A DNA stretch of 64,000 nt from Streptomyces bluensis (lineage in GTDB: Bacteria > Actinomycetota > Actinomycetes > Streptomycetales > Streptomycetaceae). Both the position numbers and the translations under genes were made by a program. The notes under the pieces were generated by a model. It was not told the origin of the DNA. It saw only the letters and a program-made list of their open reading frames with translations, and did no database searches. Positions 32,873 to 41,151 of this stretch are shown one piece after another. How positions within the stretch are numbered: position 1 is the first letter of the stretch; each line of letters begins with the position of its first letter. Where the stretch lies: NCBI RefSeq assembly GCF_014650715.1, contig NZ_BMVM01000025.1, positions 1-64,000 of the forward strand, written 5' to 3'.

Positions 32873-34702
32873 GTGTACCTTCCCCGACAGCACGGTCCGC
32901 TGCACGATCTGCCGTCCCACCCCGCGGCATACGACACGGTCCTCGCCTCCGTCACCGAGGAGGCCCTCGCGCGCATCACGCCGGAGGGCAACCTCGAACA
33001 CCCTGACGCCCACGACGACATCGGCGACACCTCGCTCGGCATCACCTCACTGCTGGCACTCGCCTGGCAGCGCACCAGGGACCCGCGCCTGCCGGAGGCG
33101 GTACGGCGCAGCACGGAGTTCCACCTCCGGCAGCGCGTCTTCACCGAGGACAACCCGGGCTATCCGAACCTGCGGGTACGCGACTCGGGCCTGGCGTACG
33201 CCCGTTACGTACTGGAGGCCGGCGCCCATCCCATCGGCGACTGGCCGAGCACGGTGTGGGCACTGCTCCAGACGGTGAACGTCCTCGACACGGCGGAAGG
33301 ACTCCTCACCCGCGAACAGCGCGCCGAACTGGTGGAGTTGGGCCGCGGCTACTGGCGCTGGCTGACCGAGGCGACCTTCTTCAACCCACAGGAGGCGGGC
33401 AACCAGGCCATCGGCTGTGTGGTCGGCGGCCTGATGCTGGCCCGGCATCTCCAGCCCGCCGAGGCCGAGGCGGTCCGCTCGCGCGCCATGAGCCTGTACC
33501 TGGACGAGATCCGCGCCCACCGGGTCCGCGACCGGGGCGCGCTGCTGCCCCCGGAGCACCGCGGCGCGTACGACAACAACTACGGCCCGATCTCCCTCTC
33601 CTTCCTCGCCCAGGCCCACCGGGTCAGCGGCGAGGAGGTCTTCGCCGAGGACGGGGAGGCACTGGCCCGCTACCTCGACGCACGGCTGACCGGCGGCGGC
33701 TTCGACATCGGCGGCCCGCGCTACAGCGAACAGCACTCCGCCTTCGAGTCCGTCCTCGGCCTGCGCTACTTCGGCCACCGCGTCGGCGCCGACCTGGGCC
33801 GCTACCGGGGCGACACCCGCTGGGCCCGGCACGCGGTCCAGGCGGACGGCGGGATCGACGGCCACTTCGCCTTCATGCTGGTCTGGCAGATCCAGGACAC
33901 GACGCCCTGGCACCGCACCCCGTCACCGGAACCCGCCCGCCACCAACTGCGCGCGGGTTCGGTCTCGGTGGCCTTCGACGACAGGCTGACCCCCTCGCTC
34001 ATCGAGGCGGCGGGCAGCTACCTCCTGCCCGCCGCCGTGGGCCGCCAACACGGCTTCGGGCCGGTCACCGACGGCTTCCTGTTGTGCCGTCCCATGGGTG
34101 AGGTACGGGTCCGCGACCTGCGCACGGGCACCCTGAGCGCCAAGCTGGTCACCAAGCCGGTCGTCACCCGCGACCACGTCCTGCGTCACGTCCAGTCCCT
34201 GTACGTCACGGACGGCACCCGGCTGTGGATGACCGTCGCCGTCGAACGTCTCGGCGGAGCACCGTACTTGCTCGCCGGACTCCCGTACGCCGCGGACGAC
34301 GGCGACCACCTGCGCCGGATCGCCGAGGCCGAGGTGACCTCGGCGGGCCCGCTCCGGCTGACCCACCCGCCCACGCGGGGCCCGGACTTCTTCGACGCCC
34401 GCTCGGAGACGACCCAGGAACAGGCGGCGTTCGCGCTGGCCGCCGACCCGCGCGGCTACGGCAACCCCGACGAGGGCTGGAGCCACCTCGTGGCCTCCAC
34501 GGCCTTCGAGGCGGACCCGGCCCCCGGCTCCCCGGACGACCTGGACGTCTTCGCCGTCCGCTACGGCCCCGGCGACACCTTCAGCCCCGTCTTCGAGCGC
34601 GTTCCCGGCGGGCTGGCCGTACGCACCGAGGCGTTCACCGCCGTCATCGGTGACCCGGAGGGCGACGCCCGCGGCGAGCCGGTCCTGACGCTGGGCGGCT
34701 GA
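32873..34702 (+). CDS. Uncharacterised 609-residue protein, probable alpha/alpha-toroid sugar-active enzyme
   Basis: A 609-residue cytosolic protein (no signal). Residues 30-320 contain repeated helical segments with Trp, Tyr and Glu, such as FHLRQRVFTEDNPGYPNL, NQAIGCVVGGLMLARHL and AYDNNYGPISLSFLAQ, resembling the toroid of polysaccharide lyases and some glycoside hydrolases. The second half (330-609) is beta-rich, with motifs like TRLWMTVAVERLGGAPYLL and GDTFSPVFERV, as in the C-terminal sandwich of lyases and heparinase-like enzymes. I cannot place it in a named family. It begins 4 nt after the permease stop (GTG 32873), so it is part of the operon and likely acts on the imported oligosaccharide. 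Its substrate is unknown. Confidence 0.8.
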   Translation: MYLPRQHGPLHDLPSHPAAYDTVLASVTEEALARITPEGNLEHPDAHDDIGDTSLGITSLLALAWQRTRDPRLPEAVRRSTEFHLRQRVFTEDNPGYPNLRVRDSGLAYARYVLEAGAHPIGDWPSTVWALLQTVNVLDTAEGLLTREQRAELVELGRGYWRWLTEATFFNPQEAGNQAIGCVVGGLMLARHLQPAEAEAVRSRAMSLYLDEIRAHRVRDRGALLPPEHRGAYDNNYGPISLSFLAQAHRVSGEEVFAEDGEALARYLDARLTGGGFDIGGPRYSEQHSAFESVLGLRYFGHRVGADLGRYRGDTRWARHAVQADGGIDGHFAFMLVWQIQDTTPWHRTPSPEPARHQLRAGSVSVAFDDRLTPSLIEAAGSYLLPAAVGRQHGFGPVTDGFLLCRPMGEVRVRDLRTGTLSAKLVTKPVVTRDHVLRHVQSLYVTDGTRLWMTVAVERLGGAPYLLAGLPYAADDGDHLRRIAEAEVTSAGPLRLTHPPTRGPDFFDARSETTQEQAAFALAADPRGYGNPDEGWSHLVASTAFEADPAPGSPDDLDVFAVRYGPGDTFSPVFERVPGGLAVRTEAFTAVIGDPEGDARGEPVLTLGG

Positions 34703-34734
34703 GGACCGGGGGACGCGTCAGCGGCAGGGCGTCG

Positions 34735-35478
34735 TCACTGGTTCCGCGGTACGTCGAAGTGGGCCGTGGCCAGGACGGAGCCGTCCGCGGCGAGCAGCGT
34801 GGCCCCGGACACCGTGTCCGGGGCGACCCGCGCGGGGGCTCCCCAGTGCCCCCGGCCGCTGTCGTCGAGGGAGAAGGTCCCGACGCGGAGCGACGTGCCG
34901 TCCGTACGCTCCAGCCGGCAGCTGACCTTCCCGGCCCCCGGGTACCCGTCCCCGCCCCGGGAGCCGGAGCCGGGCCCGTCGTGGCCGAGGTCGACCGACA
35001 TGTAGACCCAGCCGGGAGATCCGGGGTAGGCGAAGATCCGGCCCACCGGGTGGTGGTCGGGAGCCAGCAGAGAGGCTTCCAGCAGACCGTGCTCCGAGCC
35101 GGTGGCCCCGGCACTCCGCGAGGGGGGAGCCGCCGGGCCCTCGACGGCCGTGCGGACGGCCCAGCCACCGAAGCCGAACCCGAGGGCGATCACGGCGGCG
35201 GCCGTGACGGAGACGACGGCCCGCGGCTGCCACCGGCGTGCCGACCGGTTCAGGCCGAGCACGTCCGTCACCCGTGTCTCGAAGCCGGCGGGCGGCTCGC
35301 TGCCCGGCAGGAGAGCGAGCAGGCCGTCGCCGACGAGCGTCAGCCGCTCGACGTGCTCCCGGCAGGCGGGGCAGCGGTCCATGTGGGCGATGGCCTCGGC
35401 GCGCTCGTGACCGGGGAGGATGCCCAGCGCCAGCTCCTCGGCGACGGCCCTCAGCCGCTCGCAGTCCCTGTCAGTCAT
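34735..35478 (-). CDS. Zinc-binding anti-sigma factor
   Basis: A 247-residue protein. The N-terminal anti-sigma domain has HMDRCPACREHV (His 32, Cys 36, Cys 39), the zinc motif of the ZAS group. A membrane helix lies at about 89-111 (VSVTAAAVIALGFGFGGWAV), so the sensor part (about 112-247) is outside. Its start overlaps the sigma gene by 8 nt, so the two are translationally coupled and the pair probably forms a switch. The outside domain is beta-rich and resembles those of anti-sigma-K proteins. Confidence 0.9.
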   Translation of the reverse strand: MTDRDCERLRAVAEELALGILPGHERAEAIAHMDRCPACREHVERLTLVGDGLLALLPGSEPPAGFETRVTDVLGLNRSARRWQPRAVVSVTAAAVIALGFGFGGWAVRTAVEGPAAPPSRSAGATGSEHGLLEASLLAPDHHPVGRIFAYPGSPGWVYMSVDLGHDGPGSGSRGGDGYPGAGKVSCRLERTDGTSLRVGTFSLDDSGRGHWGAPARVAPDTVSGATLLAADGSVLATAHFDVPRNQ

Positions 35479-36109
35479 GATCGGCTCGCTCGGGTCCCAG
35501 AACCGTCCGCAGTTTCCCCATCGCCGTCCTGATGCGTGTCTTCGCCGTGCCGAGGGGTATCCCCTCGAACTCGGAGATCTGCCGTGCGGTCATCCCGTAG
35601 ATCCCGGCCATGACCACGGCACGTGCCTGCTCGCGCGGCAGTTCCGCCACCGCCGCCCGCATCCGTGCCGCCGCCTCGTCGGCCAGCGCCCACTGTTCGG
35701 GCGTCCGGTTCACCACGCCGAGGAGAGCGTCGAGGTCCTCGGGGGAGACCGGGGTCGCCCTGCGCGCGCGGACGGCGTCGACCGCCAGGTTGTGCGCGAT
35801 GGTCCCCAGCCAGGTCCTCACCGATCCGCGCCGGGTGTCGTAGACCTGCGCATGACGCCAGGCCCGTTCGAAGGTCTGCTGGGCGATGTCCTCGGCGAGC
35901 TGGGGGTCGTCGACGACGGCGATGGCGATACCGAAGACCATGCGCTGGAACCGGCGGACGAACGCGAGGGCGATCTCCGGGTCGCCCGTCGCCATCCCCG
36001 CCAGCAGCGCCTCGTCCGGGACCCGCCCGAGCGGTAGGCCCAATCTCCGCATACCAGTGCATACGGCGGACCGTGCCGAACGGATTCCCCCGGTTCCACG
36101 CGGGATCAC
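35471..36109 (-). CDS. RNA polymerase sigma-70 family (ECF-type) sigma factor
   Basis: About 212 residues from GTG 36109; an ATG at 36052 would give 193 residues, which matches ECF length better, and neither has a convincing ribosome site. Region 2 (about 35-110) carries the core-binding helix LAFVRRFQRMVFGIAIAVVDDPQLAEDIAQQTF and region 2.4 WRHAQVYDTRRGSVRTWLGTIAHNLAVDAVR. Region 4 (about 145-205) has the helix-turn-helix MTARQISEFEGIPLGTAKTRIRTAMGKLR. It is of the SigK-like type. It probably controls nearby genes, but no target promoter is identified. The divergent cupredoxin gene begins 100 nt away. Confidence 0.88.
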   Translation of the reverse strand: MIPRGTGGIRSARSAVCTGMRRLGLPLGRVPDEALLAGMATGDPEIALAFVRRFQRMVFGIAIAVVDDPQLAEDIAQQTFERAWRHAQVYDTRRGSVRTWLGTIAHNLAVDAVRARRATPVSPEDLDALLGVVNRTPEQWALADEAAARMRAAVAELPREQARAVVMAGIYGMTARQISEFEGIPLGTAKTRIRTAMGKLRTVLGPERADHD

Positions 36110-36208
36110 TCTCCCATTCTCCCGCCTGTTCTTCTGCCTGCCGGAAATCCCCTGACGGCGTCCGCCCGTATCTCAGGGCAGGAACGATTTCTCACGGAGG
36201 GCCGAGAC

Positions 36209-36688
36209 ATGGCGACGACGCTCATGACGTTCATGCGCAGGGACGTCGGGACCGGGCTGGCCGCCGGAGCACTGGCGGGCATCCTCATGGCGTCCGGAGG
36301 CGGAATCGGCAGCGTCGGTGCTTCGGCGTTGTCGGCCCCGGAGCGGAGCGGCGACCCGGGGACCACCCGGGTGGACGTGAAGCTGGTCGACTTCAAGGTG
36401 GAGCCGTCCCGGTCGACGCTGAAGCCCGGTGTCTACACCTTCGTCGCCAAGAACGCCGGGCATGAGGACCACGCCCTGGAGATCGAGGGCCACGGCACGG
36501 ACAAGCGCACGCAAGCGCTGGCCCCCGGCGAGTCGGCGAATCTCACCGTCAAACTGAAGGACGGCAAGTACGAGGCGTACTGCCCCATCGACGCGCACAA
36601 GCAGATGGGCATGAAGACGGAGCTCACCGTGAGTGGCACCACCTCACAGGGAGGCGGCACCCACACAGCCGAAGGCCATGGCCACTGA
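36209..36688 (+). CDS. Secreted cupredoxin-like copper protein
   Basis: A 159-residue protein with an N-terminal membrane/signal segment (about 13-36) and a C-terminal cupredoxin domain (about 52-145). Copper ligands are visible: His in GHEDHALEI, Cys in YCPIDAH, His in the same block and Met in KQMGM, the order of type 1 copper centres. The tail is His-rich (GGGTHTAEGHGH). It likely shuttles electrons or binds copper outside the membrane. The stop overlaps the next gene by 11 nt, showing coupling. Confidence 0.85.
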   Translation: MATTLMTFMRRDVGTGLAAGALAGILMASGGGIGSVGASALSAPERSGDPGTTRVDVKLVDFKVEPSRSTLKPGVYTFVAKNAGHEDHALEIEGHGTDKRTQALAPGESANLTVKLKDGKYEAYCPIDAHKQMGMKTELTVSGTTSQGGGTHTAEGHGH

Positions 36689-37079
36689 GCGCACGGTCGC
36701 GCTCGTCGCCCTGCGGCTGGCCGCGGCGGTGACGGCTGCGGCCATGGGCGCGATCCACCTCTACCTCTGGTACGAGGGGTACCGGTATCTGCACATCATC
36801 GGCCCGCTGTTCCTGCTCAACGGGCTCGGGGCCGCACTGCTCGTGCTGTCGCTGCTGATCACACCCACCCGCCTCCTGCCCGTCCTCGCGACCCTGGGAA
36901 CGCTCTTCACGGCCGGCACACTGGCGGCCCTGATCGTCAGCCTGACCTCGGGTCTCTTCGGTTTCCGGGAGTACCTCGACGCGGATCTGGTCAAGCCGGC
37001 CCTCGCCGTGGAAGCCGTGGGGTGCGTCACGCTGGTGGCGCTGGCGTCGCTGAGCAGACGAGGGCGGCCCGACCGATGA
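36678..37079 (+). CDS. Small four-helix membrane protein
   Basis: A 133-residue integral membrane protein with four hydrophobic segments: about 9-28, 35-58, 64-88 and 108-126. It has HLYLWYEGY and a single HIIG element that could bind a metal or heme, but no known family is recognised by me. Its start overlaps the cupredoxin stop, so it is almost surely co-transcribed and may be a membrane partner of the copper protein. A convergent hairpin follows. Confidence 0.7.
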   Translation: MATERTVALVALRLAAAVTAAAMGAIHLYLWYEGYRYLHIIGPLFLLNGLGAALLVLSLLITPTRLLPVLATLGTLFTAGTLAALIVSLTSGLFGFREYLDADLVKPALAVEAVGCVTLVALASLSRRGRPDR

Positions 37080-37094
37080 GTTTCCGCGTGCCGG

Positions 37095-37111
37095 CCGGTC
37101 CGGCGGACCGG
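37095..37111. terminator. Hairpin between convergent genes
   Basis: CCGGTCC (37095-37101), loop GGC, GGACCGG (37105-37111) make a perfect 7-bp stem in the 43-nt gap between the membrane protein gene and the multicopper oxidase gene. It can terminate both. Confidence 0.6.
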
Positions 37112-37122
37112 ACCGTGAGGGC

Positions 37123-38727
37123 TCAGGCGCGGTAGGCCACGAGCGCCATCATTCCGGCCTCGCCGTGGTACGCGTTGTGGCAGTGCAGCATCCACTGGCC
37201 GGGGTTGTCCGCGTCGAAGACGACGGACACCTTCTTCCTGGGCAGGACGATGGTGGTGTCCTTGCGCGGGCCGGTGCCGCCGAGTTGGTAGGTGTGGCCG
37301 TGCAGGTGCATGGGGTGCCACATGTCGGTCGTGTTGACGAAGTCGAGGCGGACGCGTTGCCCCTCCTCGACCAGGAGCGGATGCGCGGTCGGGTCGGCCA
37401 TGTCGAACCTCTTGCCGTTGACGGCCCAGTCGTACCCGGCCATGGTGCCTGTCAGTTCGACGCGGTGGACCCGGTCGGGCTTCTTCGCCTCCAGCCGTAC
37501 GTCGTCGGCCGCGCGCAACTGCGAGGCGGTGACGATCTCGCCGTCGAGTTCCTTCGGCCGTACGGTCGGGCCGGGGGCCTGTCCCGATCCGGTGCGCACC
37601 AGGGCCATGCCGCTCGCGTCCTTGCCCTCGGCGAGTGCGACGAGCGGGAAGACGCCGTCGTCGAGCGTGACGAGGACGTCGTATCGCTCGCCCATGCCGA
37701 TCAGCAGGGCGTCGACCTGCCGGTGCTCGACGGGGAAGCCGTCGGTGTGGGTGATGGTCAGCTTGTGGCCGCCGAGCGCCACGCGGTACGCGGTGTCGCC
37801 GCCCGCGTTGATGATGCGCAGGCGGACACGCCTGCCGGGCTTGCCGGTGTGGACGGCCGGGTCGGCCGGTATGCGTCCGTTGATCAGGTGGTGCGGGTAC
37901 CTCACGTCTCCGGCGTCGCCGCCGAGCAGATCGCTGGTGGCGCCCATGAGCATGAACTTCATCGACATGTCGCCGGACACACCGTCGGACGTGCCGTGAC
38001 CGGAGGACGCGGACGCCGACGGAGAGGCGCCCATCGCGCCCATGTCGTGTCCCGACGAGCCGCCCGTACCGCCCATCTCCATGCCGCCCATGCCCTTGCT
38101 GAGTTCGGCGAAGGCGTCGTCCGGCGTCCCGGTCACTCCGTCCAGCCAGTCGTCGAGGACGACGACCCACTCGTCCTCGTACGACAGCGGCTCCTTGGGG
38201 TCCTCGACGATCAGCGGGGCGTACAGTCCGCGGTCGAGCTGGACACCGACGTGAGGGTGGAAGAAGTACGTGCCGGGCGTGTCGGCGATGAACCGGTACG
38301 TGAAGCCGGCCCCGGCCCGCACCGCGGTCTGCGTGACCGGCGGTACGCCGTCCATGTCGCTGCGCAGGGCGAGGCCGTGCCAGTGGATGGACGTCGTGGT
38401 CCTGCCGGGCAGTTGGTTGGAGAGCTCGGCGGCGAGGGTGTCGCCGGCCGTGATCCGGATCTCCTTGCCGGGGGTCCGGCCGCTGAAGGCCCAGGACGTG
38501 ACCGTGGTGCCGCCGCCCAGATCGAGCCTGCCGGGGGCGGCGGTCAGGTTGAGGCGGTGCACCCTGCCGGTGCCGCCCCGCTTCTTCTCGGTGCGGGCGA
38601 CGTGGGAACCGGACGGGCTGAGCAGGGCAGGGCCGCCGGAGGTGTCGCCGCTGCATGCGGCGAGCATGCCGGTGCCTGCCGCGGCCAGTCCCGCGAGCAG
38701 GACAGAGCGGCGGTTGATGCTGTTCAC
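37123..38727 (-). CDS. Multicopper oxidase (copper resistance type)
   Basis: A 534-residue exported enzyme. It starts at GTG 38727, with AGAGGA 7 nt upstream. The N-terminus SINRRSVLLAGLAAAGTGMLAAC has a Tat twin-Arg and a lipobox, suggesting a membrane-anchored lipoprotein. Domain 1 has HWHGLA and HPHVG; the last domain has WHPMHLHGH and MLHCHNAYHGEAGMM, giving the type 1, 2 and 3 copper ligands. Between them is a Met/His-rich stretch (GMGGMEMGG...GHDMGAMG), like CueO and CumA. It should oxidise Cu(I) or phenolics with O2. It is convergent with the cupredoxin unit and lies in the copper-related region. Confidence 0.92.
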   Translation of the reverse strand: MNSINRRSVLLAGLAAAGTGMLAACSGDTSGGPALLSPSGSHVARTEKKRGGTGRVHRLNLTAAPGRLDLGGGTTVTSWAFSGRTPGKEIRITAGDTLAAELSNQLPGRTTTSIHWHGLALRSDMDGVPPVTQTAVRAGAGFTYRFIADTPGTYFFHPHVGVQLDRGLYAPLIVEDPKEPLSYEDEWVVVLDDWLDGVTGTPDDAFAELSKGMGGMEMGGTGGSSGHDMGAMGASPSASASSGHGTSDGVSGDMSMKFMLMGATSDLLGGDAGDVRYPHHLINGRIPADPAVHTGKPGRRVRLRIINAGGDTAYRVALGGHKLTITHTDGFPVEHRQVDALLIGMGERYDVLVTLDDGVFPLVALAEGKDASGMALVRTGSGQAPGPTVRPKELDGEIVTASQLRAADDVRLEAKKPDRVHRVELTGTMAGYDWAVNGKRFDMADPTAHPLLVEEGQRVRLDFVNTTDMWHPMHLHGHTYQLGGTGPRKDTTIVLPRKKVSVVFDADNPGQWMLHCHNAYHGEAGMMALVAYRA

Positions 38728-38823
38728 GATGAGGTCCTCTTCTTGGTGCGTGGGGTGTTCGGGCCGTGTCCGGGCATGGCTCGCACGCGTCACGGGGGAC
38801 GCGAGGGAGCCGCGGGACACGGC

Positions 38824-39270
38824 CTAGATGCGCAGTCGGGAGAGGACGGACAGGTCGGGTGGCCCACGGTTCACGGACCGTGCGATGTCCACACCCGCGA
38901 CTGTCGCGTGCTCGGCCGGGACGGCCGGGACCGGCGACTCGGACGGCGTCGCGAGCTGTACGGCGCTCACGCCGGCGGCGGAACACTCCATGGCCATGGA
39001 GGAGGGGCAGGCGGCACCGCCGGCGCCGTGTGCCGCAGTGTGCTGCGCGGCAGCGTCCGGTCCGGTTGAGCCTGCGTGGGTGTGGGCGGCAGAGGCCGAG
39101 GTGGGGCCGGGCATGGCGTGCGCTGCGGGTGCCGACGCCGTCGTGACGGGCGCCCCGGGCAGTTCGTGGTGCACCAGGACGGCGAGCACGGCGCACAGCG
39201 TGAGGAGCATGCCGCACAGCCGACGGCCGGCGATGCCGGTCCGCGACCAGGGCGACTCTCGTACCGTCAT
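38824..39270 (-). CDS. DUF6153-like small membrane protein
   Basis: A 148-residue protein with one N-terminal hydrophobic segment (LCGMLLTLCAVLAVLVHHELPG) and then a long His-, Ala- and Met-rich region with MAMECS, but no known catalytic motif. It resembles DUF6153 proteins found beside DUF305 and copper genes in Streptomyces. ATG 39270 is preferred. The gene is on the minus strand, 97 nt upstream of the multicopper oxidase. Confidence 0.6.
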   Translation of the reverse strand: MTVRESPWSRTGIAGRRLCGMLLTLCAVLAVLVHHELPGAPVTTASAPAAHAMPGPTSASAAHTHAGSTGPDAAAQHTAAHGAGGAACPSSMAMECSAAGVSAVQLATPSESPVPAVPAEHATVAGVDIARSVNRGPPDLSVLSRLRI

Positions 39271-39323
39271 CGCGAGCGTCCGAACTGTGTGCGGGCGTGG
39301 AGAGGGAAAAGGCGGGCCGGTAT

Positions 39324-39359
39324 CCGGGCTCCGCAGGGCGCGTACGCGGCGGAGCCCGG
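39324..39359. terminator. Hairpin downstream of the DUF305 gene
   Basis: CCGGGCTCCGC (39324-39334) pairs with GCGGAGCCCGG (39349-39359), a perfect 11-bp stem with a 14-nt loop. It lies between the stop of the DUF305 gene and the next minus-strand gene, so the two are likely separate units. Confidence 0.65.
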
Positions 39360-39403
39360 GCCCACGGTTGGTGGCGCGGCCGAGCGTGGCCGTGCCGGGA
39401 GAC

Positions 39404-40051
39404 TCAGAGCCGGTCGAGGATGCTCTGGAGCTGCTTGACCTCGGCGGACTGGCCCTTGACGATGTCACCGGCCATCTTCACGGCGTCCCCGTTCTTGCCC
39501 TTCTTCTGCTCGTCCTTGGCCATGGTGATCGCGCCGTTGTGGTGGTCGATCATCATCTGGGCGAACATCTTGTCGAACTCCGTGCCCTTCATGGCCTTGA
39601 GGTCCTTCATGTCCGTGTCGGACATCATGCCGTCGCCACCGTGGTCCATGCCGGGCATCGACTCCATCGCGGTCGGCTGCTTCCAGGAGCCGAGCCAGCC
39701 CTTCATCGTCGCGATCTCGGGATCCTGGGCCTTCTCGATCTTTCCGACGATGTCCTTGATCTCCGCGTCGGAGGCACGCCCGTCGGCCAGCCGGGCCATC
39801 TCCAGGGCCTGCTCGTGGTGCGGGATCATCATCTGCGCGAAGGCGACGTCGGCGTCATTGAAGCTCGCGGCCCCGGCGCCGTTCCCGGCGGGCGCCGACT
39901 CCGATGCCGAGCTGCTGCCGCTGCCGTGGTCCATGCCGCCCATGTCGTCGCCCCCACAGGCGGTGAGGAGCAGGACGCCGGCGGTGACGGCGCCCACGGC
40001 GGCGATACGGCGGGAGGGGGTGTGGCGCAGGGCGCGGGTGAAGGAAGTCAT
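39404..40051 (-). CDS. DUF305 lipoprotein, copper-associated
   Basis: A 215-residue exported lipoprotein with the lipobox LLTAC near residue 32 followed by a DDMGGMDHG Met/His stretch. The DUF305 core has two HH-containing helix pairs: FAQMMIPHHEQALEMA and FAQMMIDHHNGAITMA, the family fingerprint. Members are four-helix ferritin-like proteins found near copper efflux and oxidase genes. It probably binds copper outside the membrane. It starts at ATG 40051. Confidence 0.93.
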   Translation of the reverse strand: MTSFTRALRHTPSRRIAAVGAVTAGVLLLTACGGDDMGGMDHGSGSSSASESAPAGNGAGAASFNDADVAFAQMMIPHHEQALEMARLADGRASDAEIKDIVGKIEKAQDPEIATMKGWLGSWKQPTAMESMPGMDHGGDGMMSDTDMKDLKAMKGTEFDKMFAQMMIDHHNGAITMAKDEQKKGKNGDAVKMAGDIVKGQSAEVKQLQSILDRL

Positions 40052-40147
40052 GGTTGGTTCACCTCAAGTGTCGGTTCTTGTGGACTGTTCGGGCGTACGC
40101 GCATCCGCGGGGTCGCGCCTTGTGCGCGCCCGCGAGAGCGGTCCGGC

Positions 40148-40627
40148 CTACAGCCGCAGAACTGACAAACGGGCGAGATCGGGTCTGCGTGGCGGGGGAT
40201 TGGGCCGTATGGCGGCGGCGACCTGGGCGAGCAGTTCGGCCGGCCGGGCCTGGTCCTGGGCGAAGGCCGACCTGAGGAGCGAGGCGAGTACCCACGCGCC
40301 GAACAGGACCGCCACGCACAGCGAGAGCATGTCCATCGCCATGGCCGGCTGGTGCGTGGTCCGCGTGGCCGGCGAATGTGACGGATCCGCCGGATCTGTC
40401 ACGTGACGGTCCGCGCCCGCGCCCGGTGCCGGGGAAGCACTCCCTGGGTCGTGGGCCGCGCCGGCCGGATCCACCGTCATCGCGTGGGACGAGGTGCTCG
40501 TCGCGGAGTCGGACGACTCCTGAGGATGCCCCATGCTGTGCATCGCGAAGACACCCAGGGCGAGCACCACGACGAGCAGCAGGTGCCCGAGGGCGCCTCC
40601 TGCGCGTACGTACCTGCTCGCCTTCAC
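40148..40627 (-). CDS. DUF6153-like membrane protein
   Basis: About 159 residues from GTG 40627 (GGGA 5 nt upstream). A longer frame up to 40684 is rejected because a likely -10 (TAATAT on the minus strand) lies inside it. It has an N-terminal helix (LLLVVVLALGVFAMHSMGH), a long His/Ser/Asp-rich middle and a second helix near the end (LSLCVAVLFGAWVLASLL), with MAMDM between. It resembles the other DUF6153-like gene. It is divergent from the BlaI-type regulator. Confidence 0.65.
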   Translation of the reverse strand: MKASRYVRAGGALGHLLLVVVLALGVFAMHSMGHPQESSDSATSTSSHAMTVDPAGAAHDPGSASPAPGAGADRHVTDPADPSHSPATRTTHQPAMAMDMLSLCVAVLFGAWVLASLLRSAFAQDQARPAELLAQVAAAIRPNPPPRRPDLARLSVLRL

Positions 40628-40663
40628 CGGAATCCCGTCACTGGTCGTTTTCTGGCACCGCCA

Positions 40664-40691
40664 TATTACTAAGCTGTTTGGCATTGTCGGT
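40664..40691 (-). promoter_or_regulatory. Promoter of the DUF6153-like gene, with BlaI-like half-site
   Basis: On the minus strand CCGACA, a 16-nt spacer and TAATAT form a plausible promoter. CTTAGTA overlaps the -10, and the sequence TACTAAG occurs on the opposite strand at the same place. It recurs upstream of the DUF5134 gene near 42996-43002. BlaI/MecI-type regulators often bind TACTA/TAGTA repeats. No perfect dyad is visible here. Confidence 0.4.
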
Positions 40692-40782
40692 GCGGGGGTG
40701 GGACGGGCGCACCCGGCGACCTACGATGAACCCTCACTGGTGCCGGAGGGTTTGCCGTCCTCCGCAGTCGAGAGGAGCGGCC

Positions 40783-41151
40783 GTGCGTCGGCTGGGGGAG
40801 CTGGAGGCCGAGATCATGCACCGCCTGTGGGCCTGGGGGCGTCCGGCGACCGCACGCGACGTGCTGACGGACATCAACAAGCAGCGGCCCCTTGCCTACA
40901 GCACCGTCAAGACCGTGGCCGACATCCTGCACGGCAAGGGCATGCTCAAGCGGCACAAGGAGGGCAGGGCCTGGGTGTACGAGCCCACGTGCACGCGCCA
41001 GCAGTACACGGCGGCCCTGATGCAGGAGGCCCTCGGCAGCAACCCGGACCCGGCCGGAACCCTCGTCAGTTTCCTCGAACAGATGACGCCGGAGGAGACG
41101 GACGCCCTGCGTTCGGCCCTGCGAACGGTCAGGAGGCGGAGCGAAGCATGA
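40783..41151 (+). CDS. BlaI/MecI/CopY family transcriptional regulator
   Basis: A 122-residue winged-helix protein, GTG 40783 with GAGAGGAG 5 nt upstream. The helix-turn-helix region is AEIMHRLWAWGRPATARDVLTDINKQRPLAYSTVKTVADILHGKGML, typical of BlaI-type repressors, and the C-terminal dimerisation helix has LVSFLEQMTPEETDALRSAL. Its stop overlaps the start of the M56-type protease by ATGA, the classic BlaR-BlaI coupling in reverse order. With a copper region around it, it may control DUF6153/DUF305-type genes. Confidence 0.92.
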   Translation: MRRLGELEAEIMHRLWAWGRPATARDVLTDINKQRPLAYSTVKTVADILHGKGMLKRHKEGRAWVYEPTCTRQQYTAALMQEALGSNPDPAGTLVSFLEQMTPEETDALRSALRTVRRRSEA

